From the NCBI GenBank assembly GCA_023433985.1, contig JAEYTN010000035.1, positions 1 to 5,211 of the forward strand: DNA of 5,211 nucleotides, given 5' to 3'. The stretch is from Pseudomonadota bacterium. GTDB lineage: Bacteria; Pseudomonadota; Alphaproteobacteria; Rhizobiales; Devosiaceae. Position numbers and translations under genes: made by a program. This document shows positions 1 to 5,211 of this stretch, one piece after another. The notes under the pieces were generated by a model that saw only the letters and a list, made by a program, of their open reading frames with translations, was not told the origin of the DNA and ran no database searches. Position 1 is the first letter of the stretch. Each line of letters opens with the position of its first letter.

Positions 1-174
1 GTTGATGGCCGCGCTCAACAGCAGCGGCATGCTCATCGGGATCACGGCCGAAACCACCGCCAGGGTCAGCGCCGCGGCCACCAGCGGGCGCCGGACGTTG
101 AGACCGAGCGCCCGTACCCGCTGCAGCAGCGATTCTTTCTTGCCGGAACCGGCGGCAGCGTAAGCGTCAGCCAT
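1..174 (-). CDS. N-terminal fragment of an integral membrane protein (possibly ABC exporter); runs off the window
   Basis: An open frame of exactly 58 codons begins at ATG 174-172 and leaves the window at base 1 without a stop. The first 29 residues are hydrophilic and basic (starts MADAYAAAGSGKKES, then several Arg), as expected of a cytoplasmic N-terminus. Residues about 31-53 form one hydrophobic segment, a likely first transmembrane helix, ending in PMSMPLLLSAAIN. A proline-containing TM1 ending P-L-L-L-x-x-A-I-(D/N) resembles the first helix of ABC exporter permease domains, but with only 58 residues this is a guess. Another polytopic transporter is equally possible. A short GGAA element (180-183, minus strand) lies 5 nt upstream of the ATG and supports the start. 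The gene is divergent from the nucleotidyltransferase at 326, with which it shares a 151-bp intergenic region. The existence of the gene is fairly secure; its function is not. Confidence 0.6.
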   Translation of the reverse strand, partial: MADAYAAAGSGKKESLLQRVRALGLNVRRPLVAAALTLAVVSAVIPMSMPLLLSAAIN

Positions 175-238
175 CAATGTTCCAGTCCCGTCACCACAAT
201 GATCGTTTAACCAACGACCGAATGAGACAAAGTCCGGA

Positions 239-250
239 GGAGCGCGCTCC
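239..250. repeat. 12-bp perfect palindrome in the divergent intergenic region
   Basis: GGAGCGCGCTCC is its own reverse complement. It lies between the divergent membrane-protein gene (start 174, minus) and nucleotidyltransferase gene (start 326, plus). An overlapping alternative hairpin, CGGAG (235-239) with CTCCG (247-251), is also possible. The position would suit an operator for a dimeric regulator acting on either gene. I see no convincing -35/-10 pair on either strand around it, and short G/C palindromes are frequent by chance in such DNA, so regulation is only a possibility. Confidence 0.25.
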
Positions 251-312
251 GTAGGAGTACTGAGTTCAAACGGCAGGCGTTTGGGCATAGTGCCACGACA
301 TGTCCCTCTTGC

Positions 313-317
313 GGGAG
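313..317 (+). promoter_or_regulatory. Shine-Dalgarno supporting the TTG start at 326
   Basis: GGGAG lies 8 nt upstream of TTG 326. The longer in-frame alternatives (TTG 281, GTG 290) have no comparable purine-rich element at the right distance. Codons 281-325 are rich in triplets rare in this GC-rich DNA (ATA, CCA, CGA, CTT, GGA, CTA), whereas codons after 326 follow the G/C-ending pattern of the gene. Both facts favour 326 as the start. Confidence 0.45.
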
Positions 318-325
318 CCCCGCTA

Positions 326-1243
326 TTGAGCCGGTACGAGTTGGCGCCCGCCGTCGGGCGCTCCGATACTTCCCGTCACCTCGAACGCGACTTGCCGGAG
401 TCCGCCTGGCCCACCGGTCGCGATGTCCTCGAACTGGTGCCGAGCGCACGCCAGCGGCAGCTGGTTCGGTGGATCGTCCGCGTGCTCGCCGCCGACCGGC
501 AGGTGAAGGCTGCCTGGCTGTCCGGCAGCCGGGCGCGGGGGGATGGCGATGCCTTCAGCGATGTCGATGTCGTCGCGCTCGTCAGCGGCAGCGACGCTGC
601 GCAGGTCGGGGCGAAATACGCCACCGGCGCTCGTCGGCTCGGACCGGTATCGCTGGTGCGCACCAAGATGGCCAACCGCATCATCAACGTCATCACCGGC
701 GAATGGGACCGCTTCGACCTGAGGTTCGTCGACGAGGCCGAACTGCCCGAGATCCGGTCGCTGGCGCTGCTGCCGCTGCTGGGCGATACCGGCGGCGCGT
801 CGTCCGAAGCAGGGGAGACGCACGGCGCCGCCTCGCCCGAGGCCGTCGTGCAGCTCGTCTGCGAGTTCTTCCGCGTGCTGGGTCTCGCGGTGGTGGCGGT
901 GCAGCGCGAAGAGTGGCTGCTCGCTCAATCCGGCATCAACATGATGAAGCAGCTGACCATCGACCTGCTGCTCGAAGGCAGCGGGATGAGCCGGGCGCAA
1001 CGGGGCGGTGCGCTCCACCTCAACGCGCTGCTGCCCCGCGACCAGCGCCTGGCGCTCGAAGCGCTGCCCGTACCTTCCGCCGATCGCTCCGGGATCATTG
1101 CCGCCAACGTGGCCGTGGCTCGCCTGTTCGTACCGCTGGCGCGCAAGCTCGCGGCGCGTATCGCGGCCGAGTGGCCTACGGCCTTCGAGGTGGCGACGCG
1201 CCGCCACCTGCGCGAGCAGCTGGGCGTGGATATCGGCGTCTGA
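326..1243 (+). CDS. Nucleotidyltransferase, aminoglycoside/lincosamide-modifying type (Pol beta fold)
   Basis: The predicted protein has 305 residues from TTG 326; TTG 281 would give 320. The minimal nucleotidyltransferase core is clear: GSRARGDGDAFSDVDVV at about residues 67-83 is the family pattern GSxxxG...SDxD, with Asp79 and Asp81 as metal ligands. A third acidic residue lies in FDLRFVD (Asp131). These proteins transfer a nucleoside monophosphate from NTP to a small molecule or protein. The C-terminal half is predominantly helical (from about residue 185), with a segment of the LLLEG...GG...LN.LLP type that resembles the substrate-binding domain of lincosamide and aminoglycoside nucleotidyltransferases. 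The substrate cannot be deduced, and many chromosomal homologues have no proven resistance role. The gene stands alone on the plus strand, divergent from the membrane protein at 174 and convergent with the P450 (stops 7 bp apart). Fold assignment is confident; the antibiotic-type subfamily is tentative. Confidence 0.8.
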   Translation: MSRYELAPAVGRSDTSRHLERDLPESAWPTGRDVLELVPSARQRQLVRWIVRVLAADRQVKAAWLSGSRARGDGDAFSDVDVVALVSGSDAAQVGAKYATGARRLGPVSLVRTKMANRIINVITGEWDRFDLRFVDEAELPEIRSLALLPLLGDTGGASSEAGETHGAASPEAVVQLVCEFFRVLGLAVVAVQREEWLLAQSGINMMKQLTIDLLLEGSGMSRAQRGGALHLNALLPRDQRLALEALPVPSADRSGIIAANVAVARLFVPLARKLAARIAAEWPTAFEVATRRHLREQLGVDIGV

Positions 1244-1255
1244 GCCCTGCTCAGA
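1239..1255. terminator. Hairpin containing both convergent stop codons (possible bidirectional terminator)
   Basis: TCTGAGC (1239-1245) and GCTCAGA (1249-1255) are perfect inverted repeats around a 3-nt loop, CCT. The stem includes the plus-strand TGA (1241-1243) of the nucleotidyltransferase and the minus-strand TGA (1253-1251) of the P450. Its position between convergent genes suits a shared terminator. No T-tract follows on either strand, so intrinsic termination would be weak, and it may only act as a 3'-end stabilising structure. Confidence 0.35.
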
Positions 1256-2231
1256 GCACGAAATGCTGCCGCTCGATCCGCACTGTCCCGTGCCGACCAG
1301 GCACCGAGGTGAACTCGTAGGTCGCCGCCGCCTCCGGCCAGCCTTCCACCGTTGCCTGCCACACTGCGGCCAGCAGGCTGGTCACCGGATCACCCGCCGG
1401 GCAGCCATGCCGCCCGAACCCGAAGGTCAGCCCGGTACTGCCCCGCCCGGCTTCGCCATCGCGGTTGCAGAGCACGATATCGACCGACAGTTCCGATGCC
1501 GGCCGCCCGGCCTCGTCGATGCGCAGCCGGTTGATCGAGCCGAACGGCGGATGCTCGAGCAATATCCGCTCGGCCGCCACGCGGGGGGCGATGCTGCGCA
1601 CCAATTCGGCCGGCCACGTGAGCCGGGAGTGGAACAGCGCCTCCAGCGCCCGGGCAACCGACGGCCGCGCGTCCACCACGAGCCCGATGGTGGTATCGCG
1701 TGCAAGCCCCAGCGCCGCACATTCGGCCAGCAGGCTGCCGGGGATGAATCGTTCCGGCTCCCAGAACCGGCGCATCGCGTCGATCGCACCATTGGCTTCG
1801 TCGAAGGGGAAAAGGTTCGAGCGGTTGGCGAAGAACGCCGTCACCAGCCCGAATTGCTCCGACACCGCGTCATAGTCCTGCTGCGACAGCCCCATGAAGC
1901 CGGCCTGCCAGGTGTCGTTCAGCCGCACGATACGGGCGCTGTCGGCCTCCCGCCAGCCGGCAACCTCGGCGGCCACCGCCGCCGCAACGCGTTCGGCATG
2001 CGGTGCCGATCGCCGCATGGCGCTGACGATGCCGAGCTTTTTGTCGCGATGGCCGGCACCCTCGTCATACATCGGCCAGGCGCGAAGGAATCCGGCGAAG
2101 GCGAGCTTCTCGTGCGGCACGGGGCAGACATATTTGCCGAGGCTGTGGTCCAGCCGGTCGCTGGAAACGTCCGGCGCCTTCAGCACCTGCCGCGCCTCGT
2201 CGATCCGGCCGACGGTGACCTTGTCGTGCAT
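1251..2231 (-). CDS. Compact divergent cytochrome P450
   Basis: The 326-residue protein carries the P450 hallmarks in order. An I-helix remnant ARDTT (177-181) holds the acid-alcohol pair Asp179-Thr180. The K-helix ExxR is Glu209-Leu-Val-Arg212. NRD (256-258) matches the usual ANRD, and the haem-thiolate loop FGFGRHGC has Cys277 as the probable axial ligand. An early His61-Arg62 corresponds to the C-helix H..xR region. P450s bind haem-thiolate and oxidise substrates using electrons from a redox partner. This one is shorter than the usual ~400 residues: it begins at about the B-helix (RIDEARQVLK), so the A-helix region is missing, and the meander between NRD and the Cys loop is about seven residues short, without the DPxxF segment. 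The residue at Cys+2 is Ala rather than Gly (CPAG). ATG 2231 is firm, being the first start after an in-frame stop and having a strong SD (GAGGGGGA, 7-nt spacing). It follows thpR by 36 bp in the same frame. Substrate unknown. Confidence 0.8.
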   Translation of the reverse strand: MHDKVTVGRIDEARQVLKAPDVSSDRLDHSLGKYVCPVPHEKLAFAGFLRAWPMYDEGAGHRDKKLGIVSAMRRSAPHAERVAAAVAAEVAGWREADSARIVRLNDTWQAGFMGLSQQDYDAVSEQFGLVTAFFANRSNLFPFDEANGAIDAMRRFWEPERFIPGSLLAECAALGLARDTTIGLVVDARPSVARALEALFHSRLTWPAELVRSIAPRVAAERILLEHPPFGSINRLRIDEAGRPASELSVDIVLCNRDGEAGRGSTGLTFGFGRHGCPAGDPVTSLLAAVWQATVEGWPEAAATYEFTSVPGRHGTVRIERQHFVL

Positions 2232-2270
2232 CCGCTGTCCCCCTCGCGAGGCCGCGGTGCCGAGGGGCTA
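2232..2270 (-). promoter_or_regulatory. thpR-P450 junction: Shine-Dalgarno in a stop-adjacent hairpin
   Basis: On the minus strand the thpR stop TAG (2270-2268) is followed at once by CCCCTCG (2267-2261). A 14-nt loop comes next, then the exact complement CGAGGGG (2246-2240), which is most of the P450 Shine-Dalgarno (2245-2238), 7 nt before ATG 2231. In RNA the stem would mask the ribosome-binding site, and a ribosome reaching the thpR stop would open it. A competing local palindrome, CCTCGCGAGG (2242-2251), overlaps it. The base pairing is seen directly; translational coupling is inferred. Confidence 0.4.
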
Positions 2271-2807
2271 GGCGGCCAACTGGTAGGACTGGACTAGTCG
2301 ATACGCTAGCTCGCCACCAGTTCGTACACTCTCGTACAGCCCGAACCCCGGTGCCTCGAACGGGCCGGCCTGGAAGCCGTGAGATCGCGCGATCCAGCCG
2401 TCGACCGATCCCGGCGACGGGCGCGACGTGTAGCCGACGGTGACATGCGGCAGCCACACCCGCTCGTCGGGCGTCAGCCCCGCCTGCCGGGCCGCCGCCT
2501 CGCACTGCGCCTGCAACTGCAGCAGTTGCGCTTCGTCGCGCACCCCGGCCCAGACGGCCCCCCGACCGCGCCCGAGGTCGAAGCTGCCGACGCCGGCAAG
2601 CTCGATCCGCACCGGCGGGGAGCGAACTTCCGCCAGCGCCGCGCGCAACCGCGCGACCTCGTCGTCGGCAAGCTCGCCGGCAAAGCGCAGCGTCAGGTGC
2701 AGCCGCTCGGGCGGCGTCCAGCGCGCCCCGTCGAGCCCCGTCATCAGCGTGCCGAACGCCTCGGCGACGCCGCCATCGAGCGGGATGGCGGCGAAGATCC
2801 GCGCCAT
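2268..2807 (-). CDS. thpR: RNA 2',3'-cyclic phosphodiesterase (2'-5' RNA ligase family)
   Basis: The 179-residue protein belongs to the two-histidine (2H) phosphoesterase family. Both catalytic HxTx motifs are intact: HLTL at residues 37-40 (in RLHLTLRFAGEL) and HVTV at 121-124 (in LPHVTVGY). The protein begins MARIFAAIPL, the usual first strand, and ends with the typical GG..Y..L..Y.L segment. The length is normal for the family. Members hydrolyse RNA 2',3'-cyclic phosphate ends to 2'-phosphates, and in vitro they join certain tRNA halves through 2'-5' linkages; the in vivo role is unsettled. The frame stays open upstream into nuoF, but ATG 2807 gives the canonical N-terminus. It lies 8 nt after the nuoF stop with no good Shine-Dalgarno, so translation is probably coupled to nuoF. 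The P450 start follows the stop by 36 bp in the same frame. The cytoplasmic protein has no signal peptide. Confidence 0.92.
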   Translation of the reverse strand: MARIFAAIPLDGGVAEAFGTLMTGLDGARWTPPERLHLTLRFAGELADDEVARLRAALAEVRSPPVRIELAGVGSFDLGRGRGAVWAGVRDEAQLLQLQAQCEAAARQAGLTPDERVWLPHVTVGYTSRPSPGSVDGWIARSHGFQAGPFEAPGFGLYESVRTGGELAYRLVQSYQLAA

Positions 2808-2815
2808 CGAAGCTG

Positions 2816-4123
2816 CTAGGCCACCAGCGCCGGCTCGGGCACCGTGTAGTGCGGCCGGGCTACCCGGTAGCTGTCGATCCGCGCCTCGATTTCGTGCCTG
2901 AAGTGCCGCACCAGCCCCTGGATCGGCCATGCCGCGAAGTCACCGAGCCCGCAGATCGTGTGCCCTTCGATCTGCCCCGCTACCTCGAGCAGCATGTCGA
3001 TCTCGCGATGCTCTGCATTGCCCTCTGCCATGCGCGTCATCACCCGCCAGAGCCAGCCCGTGCCCTCGCGGCAGGGCGTGCACTGCCCGCAGCTCTCATG
3101 CGCGTAGAATTTCGAGAGCCGCGCCACCGACTTCACCAGGTCCGCCGACTGGTCGAACACGATGATCGACCCTGAGCCGAGGAAGGTCTTGTACTGGCGC
3201 AGGTCCTCGTAATCCATCAGCGCGATTTCGGCGTGCTCGGCGGGAATCATCGGTGTGGACCCTCCGCCTGGCATCACCGCCTTGAGGTTCTTCCAGCCGC
3301 CGCGGACACCGCCTGCCTGCACCTCGATCAGTTCCTTGAGCGGCACGCTCATGGCGTCTTCGACATTGAGCGGCCGGTTAACGTGGCCGGAAATCGAGAA
3401 CACCTTGGTGCCCGCGTTGTTGGGCCGCCCGAAGCTCGAGAACCAGCTCGGCCCGCGCCGCAGGATGGTCCCTACCACCGCGATCGACTCGACATTGTTC
3501 ACGGTGGTCGGGCAGCCATAGACGCCCATCGCCGCCGGGAAGGGCGGACGCAGCCGCGGCTGGCCCTTCTTGCCCTCCAGGCTCTCGAGCAGCGCCGTTT
3601 CCTCGCCGCACACATAGGCGCCCGCCCCGTGATGCACGATCACGTCGAAGTCCCAGCCGTGAATGTTGTTCCTGCCGATCAGCCGGGCGTCGCGCGCTTC
3701 CTGCACCGCCGCCTCGAGCCGCTCGCGCACCCGGATATACTCGCCCCGGATGTAGATGATGGCCGTATGCGCCCGCATGGCGAAGCTCGCCAGCAGGCAT
3801 CCTTCGATGAGCAGGTGCGGATCGTACCGCATGATGTCGCGGTCCTTGCAGGCGCCGGGCTCGCTCTCGTCGGCGTTCACAACCAGGTAGTGCGGCCGCT
3901 CACCCTCCTGCTTGGGCATGAAGCTCCACTTCAGCGCCGTCAGCATGCCGGCGCCGCCGCGCCCGCGCAGGCCGGACTGCTTCACGGTCTCCAATACCCA
4001 TTCGGGGCCCTGTGCCATGAACTCCACGGTCGATTGCCACGCCCCGCGCTGCCGAGCCCCTTCGAGACCCGGATCTTCCTTGCCGCGCAGATTGAGAAAA
4101 ATCCGATCGTGGTCGGCCAGCAT
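2816..4123 (-). CDS. nuoF: NADH-quinone oxidoreductase subunit F (NuoF-like), with unusual FMN/NADH loop
   Basis: The 435 residues match the full length of alphaproteobacterial NuoF, the complex I flavoprotein that oxidises NADH with FMN and passes electrons to Fe-S cluster N3. In order: DRIF start (6-9); glycine-rich loop GRGGAG (54-59); NADESEPG (83-90); [19 protein letters not shown] (166-184); PPFP (193-196); TTVNNVES (206-213); and a C-terminal 4Fe-4S motif, CGQCTPC plus a later Cys (Cys345, 348, 351 and 391). The residue after GRGGAG departs from the family: MLTALKW replaces the near-universal FPTGxKW. Other normally fixed spots differ too (PGGGST for [14 protein letters not shown] for HTICALGDA). 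ATG 4123 is preceded by GAGGG at a 4-nt spacing. No other nuo gene adjoins it: upstream is a nucleotidyltransferase-like gene and downstream are thpR and a P450. It is a clear NuoF homologue, but whether it serves complex I or is a repurposed paralogue is open. Confidence 0.93.
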   Translation of the reverse strand: MLADHDRIFLNLRGKEDPGLEGARQRGAWQSTVEFMAQGPEWVLETVKQSGLRGRGGAGMLTALKWSFMPKQEGERPHYLVVNADESEPGACKDRDIMRYDPHLLIEGCLLASFAMRAHTAIIYIRGEYIRVRERLEAAVQEARDARLIGRNNIHGWDFDVIVHHGAGAYVCGEETALLESLEGKKGQPRLRPPFPAAMGVYGCPTTVNNVESIAVVGTILRRGPSWFSSFGRPNNAGTKVFSISGHVNRPLNVEDAMSVPLKELIEVQAGGVRGGWKNLKAVMPGGGSTPMIPAEHAEIALMDYEDLRQYKTFLGSGSIIVFDQSADLVKSVARLSKFYAHESCGQCTPCREGTGWLWRVMTRMAEGNAEHREIDMLLEVAGQIEGHTICGLGDFAAWPIQGLVRHFRHEIEARIDSYRVARPHYTVPEPALVA

Positions 4124-4324
4124 CGTTCCCTCACTATGCTTTTTTTCCGCACGGCGAGGCTTTGGGCACCTAACCGGCAGATAATGACGATTAATCGCGC
4201 GACCTGTGTAGCGCGCTTCGGCGGCAGTCGTACAGCAGTTGTAACGCCCCGAATATCTGTTGCGATCATGCGGCTGACTGCGGGGGTCCCATCGGCGATT
4301 GTACGTAAGTAAGGTTTCCCGGGC
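4124..4324 (-). promoter_or_regulatory. nuoF leader / intergenic region with a 10-bp palindrome
   Basis: This 201-bp stretch separates the upstream minus-strand gene (stop at 4325) from nuoF and is clearly less GC-rich than its neighbours, as expected of a promoter region. It holds the perfect palindrome CGATTAATCG (4188-4197). Read on the minus strand, a CATTAT element follows just downstream of it (about 4181-4186) and could be a weak -10, but no good -35 lies at the right distance. A run of seven A (minus strand, 4140-4146) precedes the nuoF Shine-Dalgarno. No credible small ORF and no intrinsic terminator for the upstream gene are visible. Confidence 0.3.
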
Positions 4325-5211
4325 TCAAACCGCATTTCGCGCAGCTGCCGCCTGTAGCGACAGCGCGTGAAATCTCTCCTGCATTTGTGCCCTGAAGTAA
4401 CGGGACATACGCTGCCGCCGCGGATGAGCGTTGCAGATATGCGGCGCGAGGCCCGCCGCCTCATACCCCTCCGCCATGTCCCGGATACCGTCGACGAGGC
4501 CGAGCAGCAGGCGTTCGACCTCGGGCGTCATCGCCACATGGTCGAACCGGGGAACCAGCATCGACGCAAGCCCGCTCGCCCGCCCGAGGCGATGTCCTCC
4601 TCGCTCGTCGTAGTAGCAGACCGGCAGGGTGAGGACGTTGCCGGCCCCGGAGCGCGACTCCTGATAGCGCGCGTCGTAGGCGTCGCCGCCGAGGTCAGGC
4701 AGCGGGTTCGGCTTGCCGTCGAACCGTGCGCTCCAGTGCAGGCTGGCGCGCCGCCCCTCGCCCCCTGCAAGCGTGGTGATGTTGCCAAAGCCCGCGAGCG
4801 TGCAGAGCGTCACCGACAGCCCGATGCCCGGCTCGGCACCCCGCAGCTTGTAGTTCAGCAGGTCGGTCGGACTGCTCCTCACGATGCGCAGATACTCGGC
4901 GAACCGCTGGGGATCGTCGGCGTCCTCCACCCGCTGGGGCAGCAATATGTCCCGCAAGGCGAGGGCGCCGTCCGCGGACACCAGCATCAGGTCGAGGTCC
5001 GACGGCTGCGCGTCTCCCACCCCGCGAACGCTGCAGAACCGCGCGTAACTCATCGACCCGACGATGAAGATGCCCGCGAAGCGACGGCGCAGGTGCGGCA
5101 GGTAATGTGCGTACAGCAACCGCAGCAGGCATGCGCTGTGGCGTACGGCATCGACGAGCCGCCGACCGTCCGGCGTTCCCGCGAGCCCACCGATCTCGCC
5201 CAGCCCGGCGG
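4325..5211 (-). CDS. Nucleotidyltransferase-fold protein of unknown role; 5' end beyond the window
   Basis: The frame ends at TGA 4327-4325 and stays open to the right edge, giving at least 294 residues. A TTG at 5119 exists, but coding-like sequence continues upstream with no stop or better start, so I treat the gene as 5'-truncated by the window. Fragment residues about 47-77 run from a strand FIVGS (GS at 51-52) to PSDLDLMLV (Asp71, Asp73). This is the GS...DxD core of Pol beta-type nucleotidyltransferases, with a longer than usual insert between the two parts. No acidic residue is evident in the next predicted strand (GLSVTLCTL, about 130-138), so the third metal ligand is unassigned. The C-terminal third is rich in Arg and helical (RRQRMSRYFRAQMQERFHAL). 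It lacks transmembrane segments. It is transcribed toward nuoF but 201 bp away, so co-transcription is uncertain. The substrate is unknown and no specific family is recognised. Confidence 0.65.
   Translation of the reverse strand, partial: AGLGEIGGLAGTPDGRRLVDAVRHSACLLRLLYAHYLPHLRRRFAGIFIVGSMSYARFCSVRGVGDAQPSDLDLMLVSADGALALRDILLPQRVEDADDPQRFAEYLRIVRSSPTDLLNYKLRGAEPGIGLSVTLCTLAGFGNITTLAGGEGRRASLHWSARFDGKPNPLPDLGGDAYDARYQESRSGAGNVLTLPVCYYDERGGHRLGRASGLASMLVPRFDHVAMTPEVERLLLGLVDGIRDMAEGYEAAGLAPHICNAHPRRQRMSRYFRAQMQERFHALSLQAAAARNAV

Noticed and set aside
281..325. Longer N-terminus of the first nucleotidyltransferase from TTG 281 or GTG 290
   Set aside because: The codons are atypical for this DNA, there is no well placed Shine-Dalgarno, and TTG 326 has GGGAG at 8 nt. 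It cannot be excluded entirely.
323..1207. Minus-strand open frame (294 codons) antisense to the first nucleotidyltransferase
   Set aside because: The plus strand carries the GS...DVD core here, and the reverse frame has shadow-type composition.
1008..2297. Long plus-strand open frame (429 codons) antisense to the P450
   Set aside because: It lies opposite a gene with clear P450 motifs and its translation is low-complexity (Arg, Pro, Gly and His rich). It is the usual shadow of G/C-ending codons.
2808..2930. N-terminal extension of ThpR into the nuoF coding region
   Set aside because: The family begins at MARIFAAIPL (ATG 2807). The extension has no similarity and would overlap the Fe-S and C-terminal part of nuoF.
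4140..4146. Seven-T run on the plus strand as an intrinsic terminator
   Set aside because: No hairpin precedes it on the plus strand and no plus-strand gene ends nearby. On the minus strand it is an A-run in the nuoF leader.
3233..4312. Plus-strand open frame (359 codons) antisense to nuoF
   Set aside because: It covers the conserved NuoF coding region in reverse, has no recognisable motif, and has no believable start context.
3982..4464. Minus-strand open frame spanning the gap upstream of nuoF
   Set aside because: It overlaps the ends of both neighbouring genes in other frames, and the middle part shows no domain or codon bias of a real gene.
1..5211. CRISPR array, tRNA, insertion sequence or prophage signs
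   Set aside because: No spaced direct repeats, tRNA-like folds, transposase motifs or integrase motifs were seen on either strand.

Overview
The window is GC-rich throughout, with a strong third-position G/C preference. Together with a NuoF of the type found in Hyphomicrobiales, this suggests an alphaproteobacterium (rhizobial or Devosia-like). That placement comes from remembered sequence resemblance, not from a search. There are no tRNA, rRNA, CRISPR or insertion-sequence signatures.

Layout, left to right. (1) Bases 1-174, minus strand: the first 58 codons of an integral membrane protein that leaves the window, possibly an ABC-exporter subunit. (2) Bases 175-325: a divergent intergenic region with a 12-bp palindrome. 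(3) Bases 326-1243, plus strand: a nucleotidyltransferase of the antibiotic-modifying type (GS...DVD core plus a helical C-terminal half). (4) Bases 1251-2231, minus strand: a compact, divergent cytochrome P450 of 326 residues, convergent with gene 3. The two stop codons lie in one 7-bp hairpin. (5) Bases 2268-2807, minus strand: thpR, the RNA 2',3'-cyclic phosphodiesterase. (6) Bases 2816-4123, minus strand: a nuoF-like NADH dehydrogenase flavoprotein subunit. (7) Bases 4124-4324: a leader and intergenic stretch. (8) Bases 4325-5211, minus strand: a second, unrelated nucleotidyltransferase-fold protein whose 5' end lies beyond the window.

Genes 6, 5 and 4 are tightly packed in the order nuoF-thpR-P450 (gaps of 8 and 36 bp) and are probably co-transcribed. 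No other nuo gene is visible, and the NuoF carries Met-Leu-Thr-Ala where the family has Phe-Pro-Thr-Gly in the nucleotide-binding loop. It may therefore be a paralogue rather than the core complex I subunit. The thpR-P450 junction can fold so that the P450 Shine-Dalgarno pairs with the bases directly after the thpR stop, a classic arrangement for translational coupling. The most interesting idea here, purely inferential, is that the NuoF-like protein supplies electrons to the compact P450. No known multi-gene defence or biosynthetic system is recognisable in the window.
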